Origin: JALYGJ01 sp036558545
Lineage (GTDB): Bacteria; Chloroflexota; Limnocylindria; Limnocylindrales; CSP1-4
Direction of reading: 5' to 3'
Assembly: GCA_036558545.1 (NCBI GenBank)
Contig: DATBFJ010000078.1
Coordinates: forward strand, 1-28,418
DNA: 28,418 nt
The position numbers and the translations under genes were made by a program. Position 1 is the first letter of the stretch. Every line of letters begins with the position of its first letter. The notes under the pieces are model-generated. The model worked only from the letters and a program-made list of their open reading frames with translations. It was not told the origin of the DNA and ran no database searches. Below, piece by piece: positions 7,679 to 15,223 of the stretch.

Positions 7679-8166
7679 GGTTCGACCCAGCGTTGGCTGA
7701 ACAGGTCGAGGAGTTGCAGGCGGGTGCCCTCGAGTCGGCGCGCGACGGCTCTCAGAACGAGCGGGTAGAACTCTGCGGCGAGGCTGTCATCCTCGTCGAG
7801 CGCAGCGCGCAGCTCGACACCGTTGAAGTAGGCCACCTCGCTGTCCGCCAGCGCGACAGCCGTCGATGTCGCTCGATACGGCGGAACGACCGCCGACCAG
7901 CCGACGACATCGCCGGGCTCGACAGTCAGGATGGTCACGGGCCCACGTTCGGGCACGCGCAGGCGCAAGCCGATTCGTCCGGCGAGCACAACAGCCAGAA
8001 AATCGGACAGATCGCCCTCGCGGAACAGAACCTGACCTGCTGCAACAGGCCGTGACTCAGCCAGCGCAGCCAGAACTCCGCGCATGTGCGGCCGAACGCC
8101 GTGTGTCAGCCAAGCGGCCGCCAGCTTGTCTTCGAGCGTGCCGAGCCGGTGCGGTGAGGTCGTCAA
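7672..8166 (-). CDS. Cyclic-nucleotide-binding domain protein without HTH
   Basis: 164-residue Crp/Fnr-type sensor domain. The jelly-roll cNMP fold is seen from LAESRPVAAGQVLFREGD (36-52) through PGDVVGWSAVVPPYRATSTAVAL (84-106), which covers the phosphate-binding-cassette region. The canonical PGE-x-x-G-E...R-T/S-A pattern is degenerate. The C-terminus is one helix and ends before any helix-turn-helix, so it probably does not bind DNA itself. The start is TTG 8166: AAGGAG at 8179-8174 is 7 bases upstream, a clearly better fit than the longer upstream Met. It is the first gene of the hydrogenase operon and overlaps the fused subunit by up to 7 bases. Such domains accompany group 3b hydrogenases in other genomes as far as I recall. 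A regulatory or assembly role is inferred. Confidence 0.82.
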   Translation of the reverse strand: MTTSPHRLGTLEDKLAAAWLTHGVRPHMRGVLAALAESRPVAAGQVLFREGDLSDFLAVVLAGRIGLRLRVPERGPVTILTVEPGDVVGWSAVVPPYRATSTAVALADSEVAYFNGVELRAALDEDDSLAAEFYPLVLRAVARRLEGTRLQLLDLFSQRWVEPW

Positions 8167-8173
8167 CGGAGAT

Positions 8174-8179
8174 CTCCTT
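8174..8179 (-). promoter_or_regulatory. Strong Shine-Dalgarno of the hydrogenase operon
   Basis: AAGGAG on the minus strand lies 7 bases before TTG 8166. It is the feature that decides the TTG start of the cNMP-domain protein. Confidence 0.7.
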
Positions 8180-8216
8180 CGATGAGATCGTGCCGTCACG
8201 GCGGCCTCATGCGAGC

Positions 8217-8238
8217 GTGCCGTTTGGCCCAAAGGCAC
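8217..8238. promoter_or_regulatory. Inverted repeat upstream of the hydrogenase operon
   Basis: GTGCC-g-TTTGG-c-CCAAA-GGCAC forms two 5-base arms on each side, symmetric apart from one extra G. It sits 51-72 bases upstream of the hydrogenase operon start and about 150 bases upstream of the divergent peptidase gene. No terminator T-run follows. It could be an operator or a transcript hairpin. No known regulator motif is recognised. Confidence 0.35.
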
Positions 8239-8310
8239 CGCCACTCGTCACCCAGGTTTGTCCTTCTCCGGGCGCAACGGGTTGTCCACAAATACGCCAG
8301 AGGGGCACGT

Positions 8311-8339
8311 TTGACGCCCCGGTCGATTGGTGCCACTCT
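8311..8339 (+). promoter_or_regulatory. Sigma-70-like promoter for the NlpC/P60 gene
   Basis: TTGACG (8311-8316) and CACTCT (8334-8339) are separated by 17 bases. The start ATG 8389 lies about 50 bases downstream, with a GGGGAGA Shine-Dalgarno just before it. The -10 is weak (A2 and T6 kept). Confidence 0.4.
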
Positions 8340-8388
8340 GCGCCCAACGCCGATTGGTCCCAGCCCGTCGGAGTTTGGGGAGAATCGT

Positions 8389-10686
8389 ATGTCCGCGGCA
8401 AACACGACCGCCGCCCATTGGGGGCTATGGCGGAGGTCGCGTGTCTCCGTTCTCGTCGCCGCCGCAGCTGCCCTGCTTGCGCTTGGCCAGACGGGCGCGG
8501 TCGCGCTTGCCGATCAGCCGCAGCCCAAGCCGCCGGCGGGACAACCTCAGCCACTGACCCCGGACCAACAACGCATCGAGAACGTCATCGCCGCGGCAAA
8601 GCAGTACCTGGGCGTGCCCTACCGGGTCGGCACAGAGGGGCCCTCGCTGTTCGACTGCTCGGGCCTCGTATTCCGGGCGTTCAGTGACGCTGGACTGGTT
8701 GATCGAATCGGGGGTGCGCGACTCCGCGCGGCCGGGTACATGCGCCTCTTCGCCAGTCGCGGATTGATGACCGCCAATGAGTCGCAGGCGCAGCGCGGCG
8801 ACCTCGTCATCTACAACAACGGCGCTCACATCGCCATCTATCTGGGCGACGGGCGAGCCATCAGCGCGCTCCTCAGTGGCGTGACTGTCCATTCGGTGAA
8901 TGGCATCTCACTGCCGGTGACCGGATTCCTGAGGCCGGATTGGTCGGGCGATGGAACGGTTCCGCCGTTCGTGCCGGTGACCAACCTGCCCGACACGCCG
9001 GAGGTCCCCGCGACACTCGTTCCCACGGCCGACTGGATGCCCACGCTGAATCCAGCACTCACTGCGCCGGCTCCGCGAGAAGGCAACGAGCGCGTCGATA
9101 TGCGCACGCTCAACTCACGCACTTTTGAGAACGCCGATGGCACGTTCACCACCGAGCTGCACGTCCAGCCGATCTTCTACCAGCCGCCGGGCACGACGGA
9201 CAAAGCTGATCTGCAACCGGTCAACCTGGGGTTTGTCGCCGACCCTAAGGGCAGCGGTGCTGCCGTGGTGACCACCTCGCCCGTGGCCATTGCGGCGAGT
9301 TCCGCAAATACAGCGACTGGCTTCGTCCGTGCGACGGCCGGTGACTACTCGGTCAGCTTGGGTTTGGCGGCCGGCGCAGGAATGAGTGCCTCGAAGGCTG
9401 TGCCCGTCGTTCTCGACGGCGGCCGCGTCGTGGACTACTTCAATTTCCAGCCACAATCCGTGGGACTCCGAGTCCTGGCTCAGACAGACGGCTTCAAGGC
9501 ATTCCTCGTGCTCGGCAAAGTCCCAGATCGAAACAAGTTCTCGTTCACCCTCGACTCGCCCGGTCTGACACCAGTGCTGGCCGAGGATGGGAGCGTGCAC
9601 TTGACCGATGCGGACGGAAATACTGTCGCGCGCATTCCGCGGCCGTTGCTGCTCGACTCATCCGACATCGACGGCAGCGGTGGTGGCGTATTCACCTCGG
9701 CAGCGAGCCTGAGCTTGAGCACGTCGCGAGGTCGACCCGTGTTGACCGTGACAGTCGATAGGTCTTTCCTCGAAGAGGCGGTCATGCCGGCCTTCGTCGA
9801 CCTTTCGCTGACCGAGTTCGGCGCGGCCGCCGGGGCCGATGTCGCATTTGCATCGAGCGCACATCCGAACGCCAACCTGCACGGCTTCCAGCGACCGGAG
9901 TCCCCGGGCTACGACGATCTGTGGCTCGGCCGCGAACCGGGAACACGCAGCGACAACCAGGTCTTCCTGAAGTTCGACGGGCTCAGCCAATTGCTCGGCA
10001 CGGTCGATGTCGCGTCGGCGTCCCTTGAGCTGCTCCCCTACCTGCAGCAAGGCGGCGGCGCGACCACGGTCCATCGCGCGACCTCTGACTGGAATGCCGA
10101 CGCCCTCACGTGGTCGACACGGCCGAGTGTTGATGAAGCCGATGCGATGACCGTGGACGGCGCCGCCGGGGCGTGGACGTCGATCGACGTGAGCTCGTAC
10201 ATCACCGACGTGATGAGCCGCGGCCAGCTCGACTACGGCCTGGTGCTCGCCGGTGACGCGAGCCCAAAGTCGACATGGGACCGGCTGGCCGCGTCGGACG
10301 CTGGTGCCAACGCCGAATTCGGTCCCCGTCTGGTGGTTACCTGGTCGGGCCTCCGGCCCACGGCAGGAGTTGCCTCCCCGGCGGCCGGAACAACGTCCAC
10401 AACGCTTGCGTGGACCAATCCTTTGCTTTCAGCCGCGCAGTTGCGCTTCGAGGTTCAGGTCTCTCGCGATGGGTTCGCGACGACAGATGCGGACTCTGGC
10501 GTCGTGAAGGGCAAAGCCGGGAAGATGACCCAGTGGACGCCACCTACGACCGAGCTCGAGGCCGGCTCGTACCAGTGGCGTGTGCGCGCCAGGTATGGCA
10601 GCGACAAGGCCTTCAGTGCGTGGTCGACAGCGCAGATCATCGTCGTGATCCCAGCCCACCAGGTACTCCCGCACAGTCCGGTCTAG
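8389..10686 (+). CDS. Secreted NlpC/P60 peptidase with DNRLRE and Fn3-like modules
   Basis: 765-residue exported protein. An Arg-rich head and hydrophobic helix (VLVAAAAALLALGQTGAVALA) form a signal peptide ending near residue 41. A Pro/Gln-rich linker follows. Residues about 62-185 are an NlpC/P60 domain with FDCSGLV (Cys90), GAHIAIYLGDGR (His147) and a third polar residue near His168, the catalytic layout of cell-wall D-gamma-glutamyl endopeptidases. A long beta-rich middle section has no assignment. Residues about 505-650 resemble DNRLRE/disaggregatase-related modules (WLGREPG, VFLKFDG, WNADALTWSTRP, GPRLVVTW). The last ~90 residues look fibronectin-III-like (GSYQWRVRARY). ATG 8389 is preceded by GGGGAGA. 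It is divergent from the hydrogenase operon. A role in wall remodelling or a surface structure is inferred. Confidence 0.85.
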   Translation: MSAANTTAAHWGLWRRSRVSVLVAAAAALLALGQTGAVALADQPQPKPPAGQPQPLTPDQQRIENVIAAAKQYLGVPYRVGTEGPSLFDCSGLVFRAFSDAGLVDRIGGARLRAAGYMRLFASRGLMTANESQAQRGDLVIYNNGAHIAIYLGDGRAISALLSGVTVHSVNGISLPVTGFLRPDWSGDGTVPPFVPVTNLPDTPEVPATLVPTADWMPTLNPALTAPAPREGNERVDMRTLNSRTFENADGTFTTELHVQPIFYQPPGTTDKADLQPVNLGFVADPKGSGAAVVTTSPVAIAASSANTATGFVRATAGDYSVSLGLAAGAGMSASKAVPVVLDGGRVVDYFNFQPQSVGLRVLAQTDGFKAFLVLGKVPDRNKFSFTLDSPGLTPVLAEDGSVHLTDADGNTVARIPRPLLLDSSDIDGSGGGVFTSAASLSLSTSRGRPVLTVTVDRSFLEEAVMPAFVDLSLTEFGAAAGADVAFASSAHPNANLHGFQRPESPGYDDLWLGREPGTRSDNQVFLKFDGLSQLLGTVDVASASLELLPYLQQGGGATTVHRATSDWNADALTWSTRPSVDEADAMTVDGAAGAWTSIDVSSYITDVMSRGQLDYGLVLAGDASPKSTWDRLAASDAGANAEFGPRLVVTWSGLRPTAGVASPAAGTTSTTLAWTNPLLSAAQLRFEVQVSRDGFATTDADSGVVKGKAGKMTQWTPPTTELEAGSYQWRVRARYGSDKAFSAWSTAQIIVVIPAHQVLPHSPV

Positions 10687-10716
10687 CCACAGTCCTCAAG
10701 AGCCGGGCCACGGTGT

Positions 10717-10722
10717 TACCGT
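10717..10722 (+). promoter_or_regulatory. -10-like element for leaderless transcript
   Basis: TACCGT fits TANNNT and is followed by 7 bases and ATG 10730, with no Shine-Dalgarno between. The gap to the preceding gene is only 43 bases. Confidence 0.45.
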
Positions 10723-10729
10723 CGCCGCC

Positions 10730-11845
10730 ATGCCACTGCCCCAACCGATCGCGCCAGCCCTGCCTGGGGGTCTAGATACTCCGGCGCTCGTCATCGACAT
10801 CGACATCGTCGAACGCAATGCACAAAGGCTGGCCAACCAGATAGCTGCCTGCGGCGTTGCGCTGCGACCGCATGTCAAGACGCACAAGAGCATCGCGCTG
10901 GCGAGGATCCAGATCGAAAGCGGCGCTTCTGGCATCACTGTCGGAACGATCGGCGAAGCCGAAGTTATGGCCGATGCCGGGATCAGCGACATATTCGTCG
11001 CTTACCCGGTATGGGCATCTGCGGCCAAGGCACCCCGAATACGCGCGCTCGCGGAGCGGCCCGGCTTGCGCTTCGCCGTGGGACTCGACTCGGTGGATGC
11101 CGCGGCTCAGCTGGCACGGGCCATGGCCGGATCGTCCGCGCGGCTGCGCGTCGTGCTGGAGGTTGACTCAAATTACGGTCGGACCGGAACCAATGCAGCG
11201 ATGGCCGGCGATTTGGCCAGGGCCGCTCAACAGGCAGGCCTCGAGGTCGCTGGCGCTTTCACGCACGGCGGACACGGGTACGCGGATCCCGCTGCGCGCG
11301 ACGCCGCGGCAGCGGATGAGATAGAAGCGCTGACGGTCGCCGCGGCGTCGCTCCGCACGGCGGGTATCGAACCCCAGGTTCTCAGCGCCGGGTCGTCTCC
11401 TACGGCCACGTTCTCCGCACGCCCACCGGTAACCGAGGTCCGTGCCGGCACCTATTTGATAGGCGACCGTCAGCAGGTGGCACTCGGTGCCAGTCCACCT
11501 GACGGCGTCGCGATCGCCATCGCCGCCACCGTCGTGAGTGAAGCCGTCGAGCATCAGTTTGTGATTGATGCCGGAGCGAAGTCGTTGACCAAGGACGCGC
11601 CGACATACATCGCTGGTTTTGGATCCATCCCGGAATTTCCGGGCGCTGTCATCGAGCGCGTTTCCGACTACCACGGCCAGGTGCGCTATGACCCTGCCAC
11701 TGTCCCGCCGAAGCTCGGACAGGTCGTGGCGGTCGCCCCGAACCACGCCTGTCCCGTCATCGACCTGTATGACTCATTCGTGGCAACCCGATCGGGCACA
11801 GTCCTTGGCCGTTGGCAGGTCGATGCGCGAGGGCGCAGCGGATAG
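10730..11845 (+). CDS. D-threonine aldolase / D-serine dehydratase-like PLP enzyme
   Basis: 371-residue fold-type III PLP enzyme of the alanine-racemase-like superfamily. The N-terminal barrel begins LDTPALVIDIDIVERN, and RPHVKTHKS carries the PLP lysine (Lys50). EVDSNYGRTGT (144-154) and the HGGHGY loop (179-184) follow. The C-terminal beta domain holds PNHACPV with His339 and Cys341, the metal-binding pair of D-serine dehydratase and D-threonine aldolase. Members cleave or dehydrate D-beta-hydroxy amino acids using PLP and a divalent metal, and the exact substrate cannot be told from sequence. ATG 10730 is chosen because it opens the conserved region and has a TANNNT element 7 bases upstream. 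It appears monocistronic, with a 120-base gap after it. Confidence 0.88.
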   Translation: MPLPQPIAPALPGGLDTPALVIDIDIVERNAQRLANQIAACGVALRPHVKTHKSIALARIQIESGASGITVGTIGEAEVMADAGISDIFVAYPVWASAAKAPRIRALAERPGLRFAVGLDSVDAAAQLARAMAGSSARLRVVLEVDSNYGRTGTNAAMAGDLARAAQQAGLEVAGAFTHGGHGYADPAARDAAAADEIEALTVAAASLRTAGIEPQVLSAGSSPTATFSARPPVTEVRAGTYLIGDRQQVALGASPPDGVAIAIAATVVSEAVEHQFVIDAGAKSLTKDAPTYIAGFGSIPEFPGAVIERVSDYHGQVRYDPATVPPKLGQVVAVAPNHACPVIDLYDSFVATRSGTVLGRWQVDARGRSG

Positions 11846-11965
11846 ACCTCGTTTCGGCCTTCCTCCATTGCGCCTCATCCTCGATGGACGACGCGCACGC
11901 AATCGGCGATTGATTGACTCGTTGACTGTTAACGATGTTGCGGACTGCCGTGGAGAAATAGATCG

Positions 11966-13489
11966 ATGGCCGAGATAGTCCCGCGCTGGGAATGGCGCAC
12001 GTTCGGAGACAGCTTTGGCGTCGCCGAGGGTCGCTTCGCCGCGATGGAGCCAACGGGCGTACAGGAAAGCGACGAGCTCTACCTCGTGTCGGATACGAAC
12101 GCCAACGTCAAGGTACGTTTCGATTTGATGGATGTCAAAGTACTTGTCGAAACGGACGCTGACGGCCTCGAGCAGTGGCGTCCGATCATGAAAGCTCAGT
12201 TCCCGGTGCCGCAGGCAGAAGTCGGGCGAATCTTCGAGGCGCTCGGGATCAAGACGCCTGCACTTTCTCGGGACTCCTACACGCTGGATCAATTCACTGC
12301 GGAGCTTGCCCCGGGAGCGGGATTGCGACCGGTGCGTGTCCACAAGCGGCGTGTGCGCTACAAGGTTGGGGGTTGCACCTCCGAAGTAACCGACGTCCTC
12401 GCCGATGGGATACCCACGCGCACTATCGCGATCGAATCAGAGGATGCCGCGGCGGTCGTGGCAGCCGTCAAATCGATGGGCCTGTGGGATTACCTCAATA
12501 CCAGCTACGGCAAAGGATTGACCGCGGCGATTGACCACAAGCTGCCGCGTTACGCAGTGATCGACGTCGGCACCAACTCCGTCAAGTTCCACATTGGAGA
12601 GCGCCAGCCCGAGGGCACCTGGAAGCGCGTGGTCGACCGAGCGGAGATGTCGCGCCTTGGTGAGGGCCTCGAAGAACACGGATCGATCCAGCCGGAGCCA
12701 CTCCTGCGGACCGCGAACGCCGTAAAGCTCATGGTTGAGGAGGCAAAGAACCAGGGCGCGCTCGCCATTAGCGCGGTGGGCACGGCCGTGTTCCGCATCG
12801 CGACAAACCGAGCGGAAGCCGTGACGGCGATCAAACAGGCCAGTGGCGTCGAGGTCGATGTCGTCTCCGGGGAAGAGGAGAGCCGACTCGCCTATCTCGC
12901 TGCAAGGTCGGCGGCTGCCGACAACGCGGCGAGCGTCGTCGTCTTCGATACCGGGGGCGGTAGCTCGCAATTCACCTATGGCAACGGCGCCGACGTGGTC
13001 GATCGGTTCAGCGTGAATGTCGGGGCCGTGAGCTATACGGAACGTTATGGGCTGGACAAAGCCGTCAATCCTGAGGTCCTCGGGCAGGCGCTCACGACCA
13101 TTCGCAGCGACCTGAGTGATCTCGAAGGCAAGCCGAGGCCGGACACGGTCGTGGGCATGGGCGGGGCAGTGACGAACATGACCGCCGTCAGCAAGCACAT
13201 GGGTCAATACGACCCGGACGCAATACAGGGAAGCGTGCTCGCCAAGTCGGAGATCGAGCGCCAGATCGACATGTATCGATCGATGTCGGCCGACGAGCGA
13301 CGGTCGGTAGATGGACTTCAGCCCAAACGCGCCGAGGTGATTCTCGCCGGCGCATGCATCGTTAAAACGATCCTCGACGAGCTGGGTTCGTCGTCATTCA
13401 CAGTCAGCGATCGAGGGCTTCGTCACGGGGTGTTGCTCGAACGCTATTCAGCCAACCAGTCACCGGCATCCCAGGAGGTCAACCGATGA
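11966..13489 (+). CDS. CYTH-like domain fused to Ppx/GppA exopolyphosphatase
   Basis: 507 residues in two parts. Residues about 5-190 look like a CYTH (triphosphate tunnel) domain: a WEWRTF start, charged strands (VKVRFDLMDVKVLVE, RPVRVHKRRVRYKV) and IAIESED near 154. The family's ExExK signature is degenerate, so this half is less certain. Residues about 195-495 are a clear Ppx/GppA phosphatase: YAVIDVGTNSVKFHIGE (196-212, phosphate 1), GTAVFRIATNR (272-282), VVSGEEESRLAYLAA (299-313, with the catalytic Glu region), VVFDTGGGSSQF (325-336, phosphate 2) and GMGGAVTNMTAV. Ppx enzymes remove phosphates from polyphosphate ends or pppGpp. ATG 11966 has GGAG 10 bases upstream. The next gene, also CYTH, overlaps by ATGA. 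Polyphosphate hydrolysis guided by a substrate-binding CYTH half is inferred. Confidence 0.88.
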   Translation: MAEIVPRWEWRTFGDSFGVAEGRFAAMEPTGVQESDELYLVSDTNANVKVRFDLMDVKVLVETDADGLEQWRPIMKAQFPVPQAEVGRIFEALGIKTPALSRDSYTLDQFTAELAPGAGLRPVRVHKRRVRYKVGGCTSEVTDVLADGIPTRTIAIESEDAAAVVAAVKSMGLWDYLNTSYGKGLTAAIDHKLPRYAVIDVGTNSVKFHIGERQPEGTWKRVVDRAEMSRLGEGLEEHGSIQPEPLLRTANAVKLMVEEAKNQGALAISAVGTAVFRIATNRAEAVTAIKQASGVEVDVVSGEEESRLAYLAARSAAADNAASVVVFDTGGGSSQFTYGNGADVVDRFSVNVGAVSYTERYGLDKAVNPEVLGQALTTIRSDLSDLEGKPRPDTVVGMGGAVTNMTAVSKHMGQYDPDAIQGSVLAKSEIERQIDMYRSMSADERRSVDGLQPKRAEVILAGACIVKTILDELGSSSFTVSDRGLRHGVLLERYSANQSPASQEVNR

Positions 13490-14628
13490 ACGCCGCGATC
13501 AACAGCGCAGCGGCCGAGCAGCCATCCGTTCGGCTGACGGACGCTCAACTCAGGGAATTGATGCGCCTGGTCAAGGGTGCGAACAGCGTCGAACTGAAGC
13601 TCACAGTGCCCGCAACGGCGCACCGCGCGACCATCCAGGGACTACCGATGGACCCAGTGGAGGCCCAGCCCCGCCAGGTCTATTTCTTCGACACGCCTGA
13701 TCTGAAGCTGTTCAATGCCGGCGTCGTCGTGCGCGCCCGGCGGAGGGCCGGCGGAGCCGGGGATACGGTCGTCAAGCTTCGGCCGGTCGAACCTGACGAC
13801 ATCCCGCAGGACCTCAAGAACGACGCCTCATTCAACATCGAGGTGGATGCCCTGCCCGGCGGGTTCGTCTGCTCAGCGTCATACAAGGGTCGGTCGACCG
13901 GTCAGCTGATCCGCGACGCGGTAAGTGGCAAGAAGCGCCTGTCCAGGATCTTCTCGAAGGGCCAGCGGGCGTATTACAAGGCGCACGCCCCTGCCGGGAT
14001 CGACATGGATTCACTTGTTCCGCTTGGACCCACGTTCCTTCTCAAGGGCCGCTTCGACTCGCACATGGGAATCGACGGGAAGACGATTCGATCGATGGTC
14101 GCCGAGGTGTGGCTGTATCCGGACGGTTCGCGCATCCTGGAGCTCTCGACGAAGTGCCTGCCCAAGGACGCACTCGCCGTCGCGTCCGAAGCGCGCGCCT
14201 ACCTGGTCGCCAATCACGTGCCGACCAATGCGGCGCAGGAGACCAAGACCCGGACGGCGCTCGAGTTCTATTCGAAGGCACTGGCCGCCGAGATGGCCGA
14301 GGAGAAGGCAGCTGCGCGACGCACGCCTGCGAAGCGTGCGGCGACGCGCCCTGGCGCTAAACCTGCGGCTGGAAAGCGAGCCCCGGCCAAGGCCGCACCA
14401 AAGCCGGCGGCGGCAAAGCCGGCGGCGGCAAAGCCGCGCACGGCCGCTGCCGCGGCGCCCAAGACGACCGCCAATCCTGCAGCCAAGCCGGCCGTCGCGA
14501 AGCCGTCCGCAACGACGCGCAGAGCAGCCACAACACGGCGTCCAAGCTCATCGCGCACGAGCCCGGCCGCTCGCTCCACCAGGCGCACACCCACCGCGCG
14601 ACGCAAAACTTCGTCGAGCGGCAGTTAG
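13486..14628 (+). CDS. CYTH-domain protein with histone H1-like Lys/Ala/Pro tail
   Basis: 380 residues. Residues about 30-270 show CYTH features: SVELKLTVP (34-42, a partial ExExK), YFFDTPDLKLFNAGVVVRAR (66-85), VVKLRPV (95-101) and FNIEVDAL (116-123). This suggests a tunnel that binds triphosphate or polyphosphate. From about residue 277 to the end the protein is a disordered, strongly basic tail of Lys, Ala, Pro, Thr and Arg with KPAAA repeats, closely resembling histone H1/HU-tail sequences that bind DNA, RNA or polyanions. ATG 13486 overlaps the exopolyphosphatase stop (ATGA) and has AGGAGG upstream, so both proteins are made together. The tail could bind nucleic acid or polyphosphate itself. 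Neither is shown. A hairpin terminator follows. Confidence 0.83.
   Translation: MNAAINSAAAEQPSVRLTDAQLRELMRLVKGANSVELKLTVPATAHRATIQGLPMDPVEAQPRQVYFFDTPDLKLFNAGVVVRARRRAGGAGDTVVKLRPVEPDDIPQDLKNDASFNIEVDALPGGFVCSASYKGRSTGQLIRDAVSGKKRLSRIFSKGQRAYYKAHAPAGIDMDSLVPLGPTFLLKGRFDSHMGIDGKTIRSMVAEVWLYPDGSRILELSTKCLPKDALAVASEARAYLVANHVPTNAAQETKTRTALEFYSKALAAEMAEEKAAARRTPAKRAATRPGAKPAAGKRAPAKAAPKPAAAKPAAAKPRTAAAAAPKTTANPAAKPAVAKPSATTRRAATTRRPSSSRTSPAARSTRRTPTARRKTSSSGS
14401..14430 (+). repeat. Two identical 15-base tandem units in the basic tail
   Basis: The unit AAGCCGGCGGCGGCA occurs twice exactly (14401-14415 and 14416-14430), with a third partial copy starting at 14431. Each unit encodes Lys-Pro-Ala-Ala-Ala. 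It is in frame, so copy-number change would lengthen or shorten the tail without breaking the gene. Confidence 0.85.
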
Positions 14629-14640
14629 GGCTAATCTTCA

Positions 14641-14662
14641 CGCCAGAACATCAACTCTGGCG
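14641..14662 (+). other. Hairpin between the CYTH gene and its terminator
   Basis: CGCCAGA (14641-14647) pairs exactly with TCTGGCG (14656-14662) around an 8-base loop, 12 bases after the CYTH stop codon. No T-run follows. It may protect the 3' end of the mRNA or assist the stronger terminator 20 bases further on. Confidence 0.5.
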
Positions 14663-14682
14663 GGCTGCACCTGACAGAGCGA

Positions 14683-14721
14683 ACGGGCGGCGGGCCATGC
14701 GGCCCGCCGCCCGTCTGTTTT
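14683..14721 (+). terminator. Rho-independent terminator after the CYTH-Ppx operon
   Basis: A perfect 14-base-pair stem (ACGGGCGGCGGGCC, 14683-14696, with its complement 14701-14714) has a 4-base ATGC loop and is followed by CTGTTTT. The stem is very strong and the T-run is short. It separates the polyphosphate-linked pair from the VOC gene. The inverted symmetry is complete, but a good T-run exists only for plus-strand transcription. Confidence 0.82.
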
Positions 14722-14743
14722 CCAAAAATCGGAGTGTTTCGAA

Positions 14744-15124
14744 TTGCTCAGCGACCATCCGGCCTTTCCCATCCTGCTGGCCAAGGACCTCGACGCGGCA
14801 CGCGACTTCTACCACGGCCTGCTGGGTCTTCCAATCCTGCGCGAGGACCCTGACGATCGGATCGTCTTTGGCACCGCCGGTGGCCGTGTCGTGGTAACCA
14901 GGAGCACCGTCGGCACGGCCGACTCGCAGACTCAGATGGCGTGGCTCGTGCCCGACATCAGGGCGGCCGTGAGCGAGCTTCGCTCGCGCGGCGTGAGGAT
15001 CGAGGAATATGTCGCGCCAGATCCAGTCACTGATGACGGGGTCGCCGACATGGGCCACTCGTGGGCCGCATGGTTCATCGACCCGGGCGGCAATGTCCTA
15101 TCCGTGGTCCAGCCGAAGGGTTAG
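14744..15124 (+). CDS. VOC-superfamily (glyoxalase/dioxygenase-like) protein
   Basis: 126-residue single VOC module. The fold's features are present in order: FPILLAKDLDAARDFYHGLLGLPI (8-31), GRVVVTRS in the middle strand, MAWLVPDIRAAVSELRSRGV (65-84), and an AWFIDPGGNVLSVVQ end (about 107-121) holding the typical D-P-x-G-N. Members may be metal-dependent lyases, dioxygenases or antibiotic-binding proteins. The metal ligands are not complete enough to predict a reaction. The start is TTG 14744, with GGAG 9 bases upstream, and no better ATG precedes the fold. It lies directly after the terminator and ends 7 bases from the convergent tRNA gene. Confidence 0.78.
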   Translation: MLSDHPAFPILLAKDLDAARDFYHGLLGLPILREDPDDRIVFGTAGGRVVVTRSTVGTADSQTQMAWLVPDIRAAVSELRSRGVRIEEYVAPDPVTDDGVADMGHSWAAWFIDPGGNVLSVVQPKG

Positions 15125-15131
15125 AAATTGG

Positions 15132-15204
15132 AGCGGGAGACGGGATTCGAACCCGCGACATTCTGCTTGGGAAGCAGACACTCTGCCAGCTGAGTTACTC
15201 CCGC
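15132..15204 (-). tRNA. tRNA-Gly (anticodon CCC)
   Basis: A 73-base minus-strand cloverleaf. The acceptor arms GCGGGAG and CTCCCGC pair perfectly, with discriminator T. The D arm contains ACTCAGCTGGCAGAGT. The anticodon stem TCTGC/GCAGA encloses the loop TTCCCAA, giving CCC, which reads GGG glycine codons. The T arm has GGTTCGAATCC. No CCA is encoded. It lies 19 bases downstream of the histidine-kinase stop on the same strand, so it may be co-transcribed with or processed from that operon, and it faces the VOC gene. Confidence 0.96.
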
Positions 15205-15223
15205 CCGTCAGAGTCGGCCGATT

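Noticed and set aside
11168..11746. 192-codon minus-strand open frame opposite the PLP enzyme
   Set aside because: It lies wholly inside the well-supported D-threonine aldolase-like gene, has no Shine-Dalgarno and shows no domain.
11910..11936. TTGATT/TTGACT and TTAACG as a promoter for the CYTH-Ppx gene
   Set aside because: Several TTGA-like hexamers exist, but none has a -10 partner at 16-18 bases, so no specific promoter can be supported.
12437..13207. 256-codon minus-strand open frame opposite the exopolyphosphatase
   Set aside because: The opposite strand is a conserved Ppx with intact motifs. The antisense product has no recognisable domain, as is common in high-GC DNA.
14401..14430. 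Tandem 15-base units considered as a CRISPR or minisatellite locus
   Set aside because: Only two full in-frame copies exist without spacers, and they encode KPAAA of the basic tail. No CRISPR array or cas gene is present.
14268..14606. Long minus-strand open frame rich in Ala and Gly opposite the CYTH tail
   Set aside because: It is the complement of the GC-rich KPAAA-repeat tail. Its composition follows from that tail, and there is no start signal or family feature.
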